The notes beneath the pieces are model-generated. The model was not told where the DNA came from and ran no database searches. It was given only the letters and a program-made list of their open reading frames with translations. A stretch of 64,000 nucleotides of DNA from Peronospora farinosa (taxonomy: Eukaryota; Oomycota; Peronosporomycetes; Peronosporales; Peronosporaceae), in NCBI GenBank assembly GCA_947646735.1, contig CANTFK010000580.1, forward strand, positions 1 through 64,000. The letters are read 5' to 3'. The translations under genes and the position numbers were made by a program. This document shows, piece after piece, positions 43,282-53,551 of this stretch. How positions within the stretch are numbered: position 1 is the first letter of the stretch; every line of letters starts with the position of its first letter.

Positions 43282-43518
43282 TTGTGGTTCACGAGGACTC
43301 TCCACAACCAGCACTGCAGTCGGCTCATGAGAAGCGCCGCGGTTCCATCCGCGCGCAGGTATCGAGTACGCTGGCTTGGATTCCCTCCCGAGCAGGATAC
43401 ATGGGAAACTCGTTCCTCGCTCCTTCGTGACGTTCCAGATGTGGTTCTGTCGAATGAAGCCACGAAGTCGGGCTATTCCAATGCGGGCGAGCACGCGAAC
43501 GCTCTCGTGACAAACTAG
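43282..43518 (+). pseudogene. G2b chromodomain
   Basis: RRYRVRWLGFPPEQDTWE is the core of a chromodomain at the C-terminus of integrase, ending with an Asn-rich tail and a TAG at 43516-43518. 43069-43281 contains stops. Downstream 43519-43640 is a run of aacgagaacgatg repeats, the reverse of the SR-coding part of the antisense ORF. Confidence 0.78.
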
Positions 43519-44067
43519 AGTGATAAGGAGATCCACGTCGTCGAGAACGAGAACGATGACACGAACGAGAACGATGTCGTGAACGAGAACGATGCCGTGA
43601 ACGAGAACGTCGTGGTGAATACACTTTATCACGATTGCGAGGCGAGAATAGCGCAGCAGGACGGGCAGGCGAACGTGTCGCTGCCCTGCACTGATGATTC
43701 CGAGGAGATTGACTCCTCTGTCGTGAGTGGTGCTGCCAGCGAGGCGCACCACGAATAACTGCGCTCCTCCGTTCGCTCAGACTTCGCTCATACTTTGCAA
43801 TCCAGCTTCGTTCGCGATCACTGAGTGGACACTCAGCGATGTGTCGTCGCCATTCGTCATGAGTTGGGCGTGGAGTCGAGTCACAAGACCGGCATCCTTC
43901 ATTGACATGGACGAAGCAGAGACGAACCTCATTCCAAGCATCCTCACACACTCTTTCGCGTAGCGCGTCGATGGATTGATCGGCGCAAAGCTCCTCTCAA
44001 TTGGCGAGCCATAATTGGAAGCTGCTACCATCCTCGAGCATCCGATTCCAACGTTGGACGAAGGCAC
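43325..44067 (-). CDS. Antisense ORF of G2b: C2HC zinc-finger-like and SR-rich
   Basis: Minus strand, downstream of and partly overlapping pol. 43951-43325 is open for 208 codons. Its N-terminal part has CEDAWNEVRLCFVHVNEG, then C-x2-C-x13-H-x3-C (CRSC ... HIAEC). Its centre has a region of alternating Arg-Ser/Arg-His (RSRSRHRSRS-type, residues ~115-140) typical of SR domains. The upstream extension toward 44067 contains one TGA (CGA in G2a). The C-terminal ~50 codons overlap the chromodomain in the opposite strand. Function unknown; RNA or nuclear binding is inference. Confidence 0.6.
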
Positions 44068-44120
44068 ACCAATAACGTTGTAGAGCTTTGTGCAAAATAT
44101 AATTTTTTTATTATTTTAAT
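44068..44120. other. AT-rich end of G2b before the Chronos LTR
   Basis: Short AT-rich stretch with a T-run; no LTR start or ORF is visible. Confidence 0.4.
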
Positions 44121-44511
44121 TGCCTGGCGAATTGAAGGAGTGAATTCGCAAAGTGTGATCACATATTTTCGGTTAAGTCCGAAATGGCCAATATTGATGC
44201 GTCGCGATCTCGCAGAAAGGTTTCGAGATGACGTCAAATGGGATGGAAAACAGTGAATGGTGTAGTTTGCAGTTCTATGTGGGGTCAAATATGGCCTAGA
44301 AACTACGCTATTGCGATCTCCAGTATTTTCGGTGGCGATCCGCGTGAACGCGATCGCTAAGAAGGAGGATGGGTACATCCAAGTATGTGGAAGACGGTCT
44401 GGTGTGGATCACGTCACTATGGAGGAATGGAATGGTGGACATGACATGTCACAAAGATGGACCATCTCACATGACCTGAGAAACGGTGAAGAGGACAAGT
44501 CGTGATCCGGC

Positions 44512-44720
44512 GGATCGCGATCCGATGCTAATTATTAGTATCGCGATCCGATATTAAGTATTAGTACCGAGATCCGATATTAATTATTAGTATCGCGATC
44601 CGATACTAATTATTTAGTAACGCGATCCGATACTAATTATTAGTACCGCGATCTGATACTAATTATTTAGTACCGCGATCCGATACTAATTATTAGTACC
44701 GCGATCTGATACTAAAATGG
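44512..44720. repeat. 27-bp LTR minisatellite (gcgatccgatactaattattagtac)
   Basis: About seven units, each with GCGATCCGAT and an AT-rich half. Present identically at 53941-54150 and 63371-63580. Confidence 0.9.
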
Positions 44721-44978
44721 TATTAGATCCGAGCGAGGTAGCGATCCAGATCGCGGCGATATTGGAGTGGACCACATTACAAGATCTGATTTTTCCGAAA
44801 GGGCGATACGTGGCAACAGATCCTGAGCTACAGATAGTCAAGATCATAGGTTTTGGTATTTGATTGGTTAACATTAACAGAGTTCAATTTGCTTCTAAGT
44901 ACACGTGTCGACTCTCTTCCGGGCTGGATTCTTTGGCCACCCGACGTCTCAAGGAAATCTACATACTACGCAAGTCAT

Positions 44979-45003
44979 ATCCCTGGATTGTTTGGCCAGG
45001 GAT
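44979..45003 (+). promoter_or_regulatory. Conserved LTR stem-loop (C copy)
   Basis: ATCCCTGG and CCAGGGAT form a perfect 8-bp stem with loop ATTGTTTGG. Copies at 54408-54432 and 63838-63862. Confidence 0.7.
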
Positions 45004-45418
45004 TGCAAGAATTCTCAACAAAACAACTCAAGCTGCGATTGGACGCAGAGGACTAAGAAGTCCAGATACAAGATCGCGAGACGGCTCAAGTGGTCAGAAG
45101 GCAAGCGTATTAAGTATCAACCCATTGGACAAGGCGATCTCAAGAGAGATCAGGGCGACTCATATAGAGCACCCCAAGAACAACTGCGATCGTGTGAGGA
45201 ATTCCACTCGATCGCCCCCCACCTATCCCTAACACAATCAAGTTCAACATCGACTCAAGTCCACCGAGAAGTGTGCAACCCGCCCTACCGACGGGTACAC
45301 AAGGTGAGGAAGGAATTGCTTTACACGGAAACAGAGTACCCCCTCCTATAGTCGGTCGTCTGAGCGCCAGTGGAGAGCTGGAAACGCATCAGCATTTTGC
45401 GAATCCCACTCCACCACA

Positions 45419-47707
45419 ATGGTGCGCGTGCCCGGATCTTCTGGTGACTCGGGATTTCACCGTGAGTCCCTGAGAGAAGATGTAAAGGTCAAAATTGAAC
45501 CTGGGATTGAAGCGTCAGCGGTAGAGAGATCGCCGCAGACGCGTGAAGAAAGAGGATCTCCAGATCATCAGCGTTTTGGGAGGGGCGCAGATGAGCAGAA
45601 ACAAGAGAGGAAGATCGATCACTCTATCTGGAAGAAAAATCTCCACCCCCTCCCCAGGTCCTTTCGAGGACCCCTGCGGATCGCGTTGCAAAACGCGATC
45701 CGCTGGATAAAAATCCTATGGTCATAACCGAGGGAAATTTATCCAAAACCACTCCGAATTCGAAGAAGAAGAAGAATTCGAAGCCATATCGAGTGAAGAT
45801 GAAGGCGCCTGAATCGGATCATGATGATACCGACATGAAGCCGGCGCAGGAGGATGATAAGACGGAAGGATGGCAATAGATCAGCTGGAATGGTGTTTTC
45901 ATTGGAAGGCGCTTAAAGATCTGTTGTCAAGCGATCCCGTTCTAAAGATTTTGAAACCGAACTTGATTAAATCGCTACGAGGACCAATTTCAGCTCCCAT
46001 TCCGACACCGAACCAGTTGGAAGCGATCCGTCGGCTTATGAAGTTGCTCCAAAACGCTGGATTCACCGCTGGAGATTTTGACGCGCAGGTGCTGTTGGAA
46101 TGCGATCATGATCGGGTGATCCAAACAGGGCGATCTCTTTTTTCGAAGCTAGTTCCGCTAACTGGAGAGCGCGATCCGGTGGATCAGACGATCCAGCCGA
46201 TTGCAGATATACCAAAAGGATATCATACTGGATCTTCGCAGTATATGTCAGCGGAATCCGAAGGGGAGTTGGACGACTCGATTAATATGCAGCGAATGTC
46301 ACTTGGACCGGCTGGTGCAGCGCATATTCGCGAGCGACTGGCACCGATTAAGGCCAGAGAACAATCGACGACGGCACTCACAGCTGAAGACATGAATGTG
46401 ACTGGATCAGGTCAATTGCAATCTTATTTTGAAGCTGCCATGAGAAAGTACGAGCAGGATCAAGCTCGCATGATCGCCAGTCGATCCGCGATCCCTACAA
46501 ACACCCCAAAAGTTTGCATTTCGGATGTGGATATGGAATCGGCCGGATCGCGTCAATCGCGATCCAATAATTACGATCCAGACGATTTGGGTCTGGAGGA
46601 TCTAAGACGGCCACAAGTCGCAAGTGCAGGCGCTGTACCTAATGGTGGACTTGTCACGCAGCGGATTCAAATGTCTGCGATCGCAGATCTAAAATAATTT
46701 ACAGGACGAGACAATGATGAAGATCGAGCGAGAAGTTGGGTCAACAAGGCCAAGTCGGCGTTCTTACGCGACCAAGCCCCGGATGATGAAAAATGACTAG
46801 TATTTGGTGCTTTACTTACGAGGCCGGCACGAAATTGGTATAGCCAGTTAAGTCGATCCACTCAGAAATCTTGGAAGTCGTTGTTGGAGATCTTCATGAT
46901 CCAGTATTGTGGATATGGTATTTCGGTCGGGAGAAAATACTATCATGCGAAGAAGCGATCCGATGAAACACCATTGTAATATTTGTATTGGCTGAATGTA
47001 GCCGCGATCCGAGCAAAAATTCCCATTCGGGAGGGATCGCCCTCAATTCGCCGAGAACATGTGACACATTTCATTGGTACACTTGACGATCGCGATCTGC
47101 CTAAGCAGTTGACTTTGTTACGCCTTGGAGACGCCGATGATATGGAAGAAACTCTGCGAACATATCAACGCATGGAGGGAAGACAGTATCCGAGTGAAAT
47201 GGGGTCAAGCAAATTTCGTCAGCGATCTGCGTCGGCATCCACTCCGGCACCCTCGAAACCAACTCGTGCCGTGAGAGCGATTCGCCTGGAAGGCAGTAGT
47301 AGTGAGTCAGACTCGGACCTTAGTGGATCAGACGCCTAAACAGATCGACGCAACTTATGTGTGGCCACAGTACCAGATCGCGTGAAGAATATAGTGATCA
47401 ACGCGCGAGATCGGACAATTTGAATCAAGATCGCGGTCCAGATCGCGTGGTGAATCAGAAGGCTTGTACCCATTGTGGGTCGAAGAAACACGATGATCGT
47501 GGATGCTGGAATAGACTAACGTGTCAGAAATGTGGTCGTAAGGGACATCCGTCGGACAAGTGTTTTTACACCTGTGCTGCCTGCGGAGATATCCATGAGC
47601 ATGGAAAATGTCGAATGGAAGAATTCTACAACATGATATGCAAGTGGTATGTTCCAACCAAGCATGCTGGAATGCTTCCGCCGAAGGCTAAGGAAATGTT
47701 AAACTAG
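45419..47707 (+). pseudogene. Chronos C gag
   Basis: ATG at 45419 (MVRVPGSSGDSGFHRESL) opens 103 codons, then the frame is lost near 45660. 45870-46697 continues the conserved part (LKDLLSSDPVLKILKPNL; an acidic mid-section), ending at a TAA. 46700-46982 has capsid-like sequence with stops. 46983-47339 covers the helical capsid C-terminus (LNVAAIRAKIPIREG). 47357-47707 carries three knuckles: CTHCGSKKHDDRGC, CQKCGRKGHPSDKC and a variant CAACGDIHEHGKC, then a conserved MLPPKAKEMLN tail. Confidence 0.85.
45420..45437 (+). other. Chronos C primer-binding site
   Basis: TGGTGCGCGTGCCCGGAT, one base after the LTR. The complement has tRNA acceptor and T-stem spacing. It overlaps the gag ATG at 45419. 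Confidence 0.6.
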
Positions 47708-47769
47708 GACGCTCGCCAGGTTGGAATCTGGTACGAGCCGAGCGTTCTAGGCTCTGCATTTATGCATTT

Positions 47770-48803
47770 GTGGAAAGAAGATCGACAGATCAGGGCGTTA
47801 ACACTCAGATCGACCCGAATGATACATGTGAAGATTCAAAAATTCTGCGTTCAATATCAAGCATCGTAAGAGTTGATGAATATGCCCGATCGCCTGCGAA
47901 AATGGAGCTCGACTTAGCACGAGGTGAATCACGGGGATATTGGAAATATCATACCCCAGGAAAATGGTTCAAGCAAGCCAAGGCAACGGGCAAGATCAAC
48001 AATGAAAAGGCGATTATGTTGTTTGATTCTGGAGCCGAAATTTTAAATCGTCGACACCACATTTGCTCTTAAGGTAGGATGTGTCATTGATGAGAGTCAG
48101 AGGCAAGAATGTGTTAGGTTTGGTGAAAACACATACTTTGACGGATGGTCGTACAAGAATCAAGATTACGCTGAATGGATCGCTAGTCTATTATTTTGAT
48201 GCTTGGGTAGGAGATCAAGTAGGTCAAGACGCGATCCTAGGAATGGATTTCATGGTCCCAGCTGGAATACGCCTGGATTTAGCAGATGGAACACTTTGTT
48301 TGCCTGATGAGGTCAGGATCCTTCTGAATGGACGAAGACATCCTTATCGGGCGACCATACAAGCGATCACAGTTACAGATCAATATGTGGTGATCCCAGT
48401 GGGTAAATCGACCGAAGTGAAGATCGGGGTTAGTCCTCCTAAGGCCAAGATCTGGGTGAGGCGCGATCCGAAATGGGTACCTACAGTAACTACGGGACCG
48501 GGTCAGATCAAGTATCTACAGCTAACTAATATCGGCGATCAAAAAGCGATTTTAATTCATGGATCGCCATTAGGTTGGTGGATGGTCGCTGATATGATAC
48601 CTCGGTCCCCAGGTTATGTCTCGGTGGGATCGCGTCGGTATAACGAATGGCAGACATTAGCGTTCGAAGCGACAACGGATCGGGAAGAAGAACTACTGGA
48701 AGAGTTTACCGGACCGCTAGTGTATCATCCTTCGTACTCTACGCCGAAGAGGATCTTAACACGCTCAAAAGAGGAAGCAGAAGAAGGACTACGGAAACGA
48801 TGA
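47770..48803 (+). pseudogene. Chronos C protease
   Basis: The first ORF (47770-48072) carries KINNEKAIMLFDSGAE with the catalytic DSG, then a 1-nt frame change. 48081-48803 continues with the retropepsin body (AILGMDFMVPAGIRLDLADG) and a well-conserved downstream domain ending in a charged tail. The same frame change is in E. Confidence 0.85.
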
Positions 48804-51121
48804 AACTCACGACACGATCCAATGATGAATGCGATGCGATAAGAGAAATCGGTGGAAACAATGTAAAAGATCTGGTGATCGAAGATGAAAGTGAACAAGT
48901 AGCGCAATCTCCCATGGGTAATCAATGCGATCAGAGGGATGTCAAATGTCGATCACGCGCAAGGGCCGTGGGGTGAAGATAATTGCGCTCGCAATAACTA
49001 TACACAGGAATGTATGGAGCGCGATCCGACAATTAATGACCGTGATCTGGCCGATCTGGTTGATCCGGTAGTTGATGACCGCGATCTGGCCGATCTGGAT
49101 CGCGATCTGCGAGAACAAGAGCAAGCTAGTGATACTACGACTATCAACGACGAATGCATTCTAGCCGGAGGAAGTGTAAAGATGAAGCCTGAAGACTCGA
49201 TGTATTACCACGAGAGTGGTGAATTGTATGCCGAAGACGTGGATCAGCATATGGCTGTTTTGCCTGAGATTGTGTCATCCACCGAAGAAGTTACGATTGA
49301 TGATATCCAAGTGGGCGATCCGGGAGTTCCTTTAACCAAGGACCAAGAAGGTCTACGGCAATTGATTTGGGCGAACCGACACTTACTCATTGGCAAAGGA
49401 AACGCGCTTCCTCCTGCAGCTCGAGGAGCAGTATGTGATATCGATGTTGGTGGAGCACACCCGATCGCACAGCGAGTACGACCGGTCGCTCCCAAATTTC
49501 GCGAGAAGTTAGCTGACCTAATCAAAGGATTACTATCAGCCAGGATTATCCAGCCGTCGGCATCACCATGGGCTTCGCCGATTGTGGTAATTATAAAAAA
49601 TAATGGTGTCGACATCCGGTTATGTATTGACTATCGGCGGGTGAATCAACTTACGAGATTGATGGTGTATCCTATGCCGCTGATTAGCGAGTTATTGCAA
49701 GATATGGATAAGGCTATGTGGTATTGTTAGTTGGATATGGCCAGTGGATTTTGGGTCGTGGAAATGATCGAGCGAGCGAGGATGATTTCTGCTTTTATCA
49801 TGCCGTCAGGCATGCTCGAGTAGTTACGAATGCCGTTTGGGCTAAAAACGCTCCGCAGATTTACCAACGTCTAATTGATAATGCACTGTATGGATACCTC
49901 AAGATCGGTACGGATCCAAACGCAATTGCTACAGGATCACTCGACTCCACTGATATGGTAACGGGATCGCCAAAAGTGGCTGATGTATTCACTGAAGGTG
50001 AGCCGGACGCTAGCCAGAAGCCATCTGTACTCGGCCGAAGGTCATATATTGATGACATACTAATTCCAGCAACATCGTGGACCTCCTTATATGATAAGGT
50101 AAAGCGATTGCTGGAAGTATGCAGTGAATGGAATTTGTCGATCAGTCTCGCTAAGAGTTTTTGGGGACGACGTAAAGTGGGTTACCTGGGTCATCAAGTC
50201 TCACTTGCAGGAATAGAAGCTCATCCGAAGGATTTGGGATCGCTGGTGAATATTCCGTTCCCAAGAACGTTGCGATCGATGCAATCGTTTCTGGGTAGTT
50301 TGAATTACTATAGTCGATTTGTCGAAGACTTTGCAATTTATGCGTCAGTGCTATATGAATTACGGGAAGCAGATTTCCACGAAATCCGCTGTTCTGACAA
50401 GATGAATGCATTGGATTCGACTGTCGCAACCAGGAATGATTCAGATCAAAAGTTCGATATTGGGGACGATCCAGATCCAGAAGGACGGACTCGATGGGAA
50501 AAAGCGATGATCGCATTTACCATGTTGAAAGCCAAGATCGCTAATACCCTTATCCTCAGACACTTCGATCCAGATCGGCCTCCGGTAATTTTCATATATG
50601 CGAGTAAATGGGCGGTTTCAGCAGCTTTGTTGCAGGAGTATGATGGTACATATTGGCCAGTTACGTTTACAAGCCGAACGCTGAAGCCGAATGAGATCAA
50701 TTACGGAATGGTCGAGAAGGAGATACTAGCATTACTTCGGATTTTGGATATATGTTATTGCATGCTAGTTTCGCGAGAGATTAAAGTTCTCACGCGTTTC
50801 TCGACGATGGCCTGGTTGGTGCAATCCTCCGGTCTCAATGGCAGGCTAGGTAGGTTGGCCGCATTATTATCGACTTGGACTTTGGAGATCAAGAAATGTG
50901 AAAAGGGCGAAGATGAAATACTTGGTGCCCTGGCTGCAAGTGTGACTCCCCGTGAAGAAGTCGATGAAGTGTTGATCGCGATCGCTCCTCGGAAACAGCC
51001 AAGGCAAACTCTAAGTATGCCACCGCCTACGGTGGAAGAAGATGAAAGTCTCTTGGTCGTCAGTTTCGATGGATCGGCACGAACCAAGCGAAAGGGTGGA
51101 TCATACAGTGCGATAATATGA
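48804..51121 (+). pseudogene. Chronos C reverse transcriptase and RNase H1
   Basis: An acidic linker with repeated DRDLADL units (49040-49110) leads to RT (GDPGVPLTKDQEGL, RLCIDYRRVNQL). A TAG at 49728-49730 falls just before LDMASGFWVVEM, and a second TAG near 49821 replaces the Trp before LRMPFGL. The catalytic YIDD is near 50050, about 58 residues after LIDNALYGYL. RNase H1: FIYASKWAVSAALLQEY (~50590), NYGMVEKEILALL (~50700). The frame ends in a TGA at 51119-51121 in place of Trp. Confidence 0.87.
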
Positions 51122-51685
51122 AAACTTCCTGAGTGGACTATTGTGGCTGCTGCATCGGAATATGCAACGGACTTAACAGGGAACGAAGCCGAATATCGGG
51201 GTTTACTATCAGGCTTTGATCTGTTGGAGAATCAGACTAGGGGACGCGTAATCATTTGTGGCGACTCCAACCTAGTGATTCGACAGATGCGGGGTGAAAT
51301 CGATTGCAAGGCTCCTGGACTGCAGTTGTTGCGACAGAAGGCAATGGAGAAGCTTCGATCATGGATGATCCATGAGTTCGTACATATGAAGCGCGATTGG
51401 AACCAAAGTGCAGATCGACTGGCAAGTACTGCTTTGCAGAAGGAACAAGGTGTGGTCATCACTTCGGAAAGAGATCGCCAAGATCTCATTACCCTTAATA
51501 GACTGGATGAGTTGTTGAAGTCGAAGCAGACCGAATCGGTGGTTAGAGTTGCTGCGATTACCAGATCAACTAGGAGAAGACGTCAACTACCCGAGATTTT
51601 GCAGGAATTTGAGCGCGAACAAGTTCGCCGTAATCGTTTCGAAGTTCTGCAGTCTCATGAAGAGGGAAAAGCTGAAGATTTGTGA
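51122..51685 (+). pseudogene. Chronos C RNase H2 fused to pol C-terminal tail (integrase deleted)
   Basis: RNase H2 motifs: VVSFDGSAR (before the TGA, ~51060), NEAEYRGLL (~51185), CGDSNLVIRQM (~51260), WNQSADRLAS (~51400). The sequence then runs through ITLNRLDELL and LPEILQEFEREQ into NRFEVLQSHEEG. In A, LPEILQ-like sequence precedes integrase and QEFDRDR...FEVMQSHEE follows the chromodomain, so about 1.6 kb is deleted between two TTGCAGGAA/TTGCAAGAG copies. Confidence 0.88.
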
Positions 51686-51894
51686 ATCGGTTATTTCGCT
51701 TACGGAGAGTGGAAATGGCTGTACGAAATGGTTGTATAGCTGGAGGAACTAGGATATATGTGAATTTAAGTGTCGATCGAAAGTCTGAAAGACCAGATCG
51801 CGACTGAAAAGGCCCAAAAAAACAAGAAGACGATTGCAAGAACGACCAGAAGAATGTAACAAAAACAGTGAAATTGTATTGAATGCTGAGGAGA

Positions 51895-52490
51895 TGAAAT
51901 TAGATCGCGCCGAAGAACTAGATCGCGCTGAAGTACCAGATTGTGCCGGAGTATCAGATCGCGCCAAGTACTAGATCGTACTGAAGTACCAGATCGCGCT
52001 GAAGTACCAGACCGCGCCGGAGTACCAGATCGCGCCAAGTACCAGATCGCGTTGAAGTACCGGATCGCGCCAGAGTACCAGTACCAGATCGCGTTGAAGT
52101 ACCGGATCGCGCCAGAGTACCAGATCGCGCTAGAGTACCAGATCGCGCCCGAGTATTAGACTGTGCCGAGGTACCAGATCGCGCCGAAATCTCGGATCGC
52201 GTCGAAGTCCCAGATCGCACCGGAGTACCAGATTGCGTTAAATTACCAGATCGCGGTGGAGTACCAGATCGCGCTGAAATACCAGATCGCGTCAGGGTAC
52301 CACCAGATCGCGTCGAAGTACCAGATCGCGCCGGAGTGCCAGATCGCGTCAGAGTATCAGATCGCGCCAAAGTATTAGACTGTGCCGAAGTACCGGATTG
52401 TGCCGGAATTTCAGATCGCGTCGAAGTCCCAGATCGCGCTGGAATGCCAGATCCCTCCGAGGTCGCAGATTGAGCAGAAGTACCGGAAGC
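51895..52490 (-). repeat. 18-bp GATC minisatellite coding 6-residue repeats
   Basis: About 30 units of accagatcgcgccgaagt type. Read on the minus strand they code SGTSAR/SGTPAR hexapeptides, so the array keeps frame. Same in D (61324-61920). Confidence 0.9.
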
Positions 52491-53466
52491 GCTGCGGGGA
52501 CGTTTACAGGGGACGTCCAGAGTCGGTGAAGATGACGCACGTTTGCGATTGGGTGACGAGGGATTGGACATCGCGAGAAGGCTAGTCGGAGAAGGAAGTA
52601 AGCCCATAGAAAATTCTTCCAGATGCGAACGAAGTAAATCTTGATCCTGGATGGCCAGATCGCGCTCCGCCTCTCGATCTGCAACTTCGGTACGAAGTCT
52701 ACCCAAAGCTGCGTCGTTCGGAATACTCGCACTCAGGAGGCGATCATGATCAAACTCGAGCGCGCTCAGCGTCTCTTGCAGCTGTTTCACGGATTGCTGG
52801 GTCTGAGAGCGAGCTTTCTTGTACTTGGACGCCTTGCTTTTCATGCGTCGAAGGTCATGGGCCAAATCACTGTCTGCCGTATTACGCTGTGCGAGGATGG
52901 AGTCCAGTTGCTGTTGGAGGGACGTGATCTGCTGCCGGAATTTTCCTTCCAGAGTTCGCTGAAGATTGGCCGCCTCACGGCGGAATTTATCCTGCAGGCG
53001 ATGTTTCTCTGCATTGCTCGAAACAAGGCATTCTTCAGATCGGCGATTTCCTGAGACTGATCCGTTAGCTGGTTCAGTTCTTCGTCGAGACCTTCGGCCA
53101 TGTGGAGAGCGGCATCAAGTTGTTGACGCAACTATTCATCTCGACGCAATACGAATGTGCACAGTCGAGGCACCAACTCGTGATACGAATTGAGTTCCGT
53201 CTCCAGCTGATTTCCACGAAATTCCTGCTCCTGCAAGGCATTTTCCATGGAGTGATGCTTTCCACGATGGTATCTTGTACTTCCAGGCGGTCATACAATG
53301 AAGAAACCAACGAGATCGCGTTTTGACGATCCGTAACGGGAGGAAGGATTATCCGGGTAGACGGGAGCAGGATACGCGATCCGGTAGAGGAATTCATCGT
53401 TGGATCGCGCGTGACGAGAACACCGGTTTGGGGGTGGCGATCGTTTTCGGGTGTAGGTCTGGCCAT
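51954..53466 (-). pseudogene. aORF of Chronos C: coiled coil, NLS-like segment, hexapeptide repeats
   Basis: Start probably ATG 53466 (MARPTPENDR). N-terminal helix with SSLYDRLEVQDTIVES, resembling the LYDCLDTQHDVLDNY helix of A. A 1-nt deletion relative to D near 53256 shifts the frame; a TAG lies near 53140 and another frame change near 53024. 52865-51954 is open for 303 codons: coiled coil, RDLAIQDQDLLRSHLEEF, a basic NRKRASS/CKRPRS segment and SGTSARSG repeats. The C-terminal domain of A is absent. Confidence 0.72.
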
Positions 53467-53536
53467 AAGGGACGAAGTGACGAGAAGAGTGAAGCGAGAC
53501 AGTGCACAGTTAGGCAAACACTGTATGTGGGCTATC

Positions 53537-53551
53537 GGTGCAGGGGACGAT
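53537..53551 (+). other. Polypurine tract of C
   Basis: gtgcaggggacgat before TGTGGCGAAG. Same in D at 62967-62981. Confidence 0.75.

Larger units (their letters stand above)
37033..44120 (+). mobile_element. G2 Gypsy element, copy b (plus)
   Basis: 5' LTR, primer-binding site, gag, protease, a repeat-rich spacer, RT, RNase H, integrase, chromodomain, and an antisense ORF near the 3' end. No 3' LTR is found: at about 44121 it is replaced by the first LTR of Chronos C. It contains premature stops and several frameshifts. Confidence 0.87.
44121..45418 (+). mobile_element. Chronos C, first LTR
   Basis: Nearly identical to 53552-54847 and 62982-64000. Only the first dozen bases differ (TGCCTGGCGAATTGAAGG against TGTGGCGAAGTGAAGG), so the left end was damaged or rejoined. 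Landmarks: hairpin TTTCGG...CCGAAA near 44168, GATC array 44512-44720, GTGGACCAC near 44767, inverted CCAAT near 44861, stem-loop 44979-45003, ACGGGTACACA near 45292, end CTCCACCACA at 45418. Confidence 0.85.
45419..53551 (+). mobile_element. Chronos C internal region
   Basis: Primer-binding site, gag, protease, RT, RNase H1, RNase H2, then directly the pol C-terminal tail: integrase and chromodomain are deleted. An antisense ORF and polypurine tract follow. The unit repeats with a period of 9429-9430 bp as D. The stops and the integrase deletion are identical in both, so the pair arose by duplication after inactivation. Confidence 0.9.

Noticed and set aside
44512..44720. CRISPR-like array
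   Set aside because: Units are directly tandem without unique spacers and lie in an LTR of a eukaryotic element.
45290..45310. ACAAG/GTGAGG as a conserved 5' splice donor in the LTR
   Set aside because: It fits a donor consensus in several LTRs, but B and E read ACATG/GTGAGG and no acceptor is identifiable; it cannot be supported without transcripts.
48040..48062. Programmed -1 frameshift at AAATTTT in protease
   Set aside because: The heptamer is in the wrong phase, and a -1 shift would not restore the downstream frame; a mutation is simpler.
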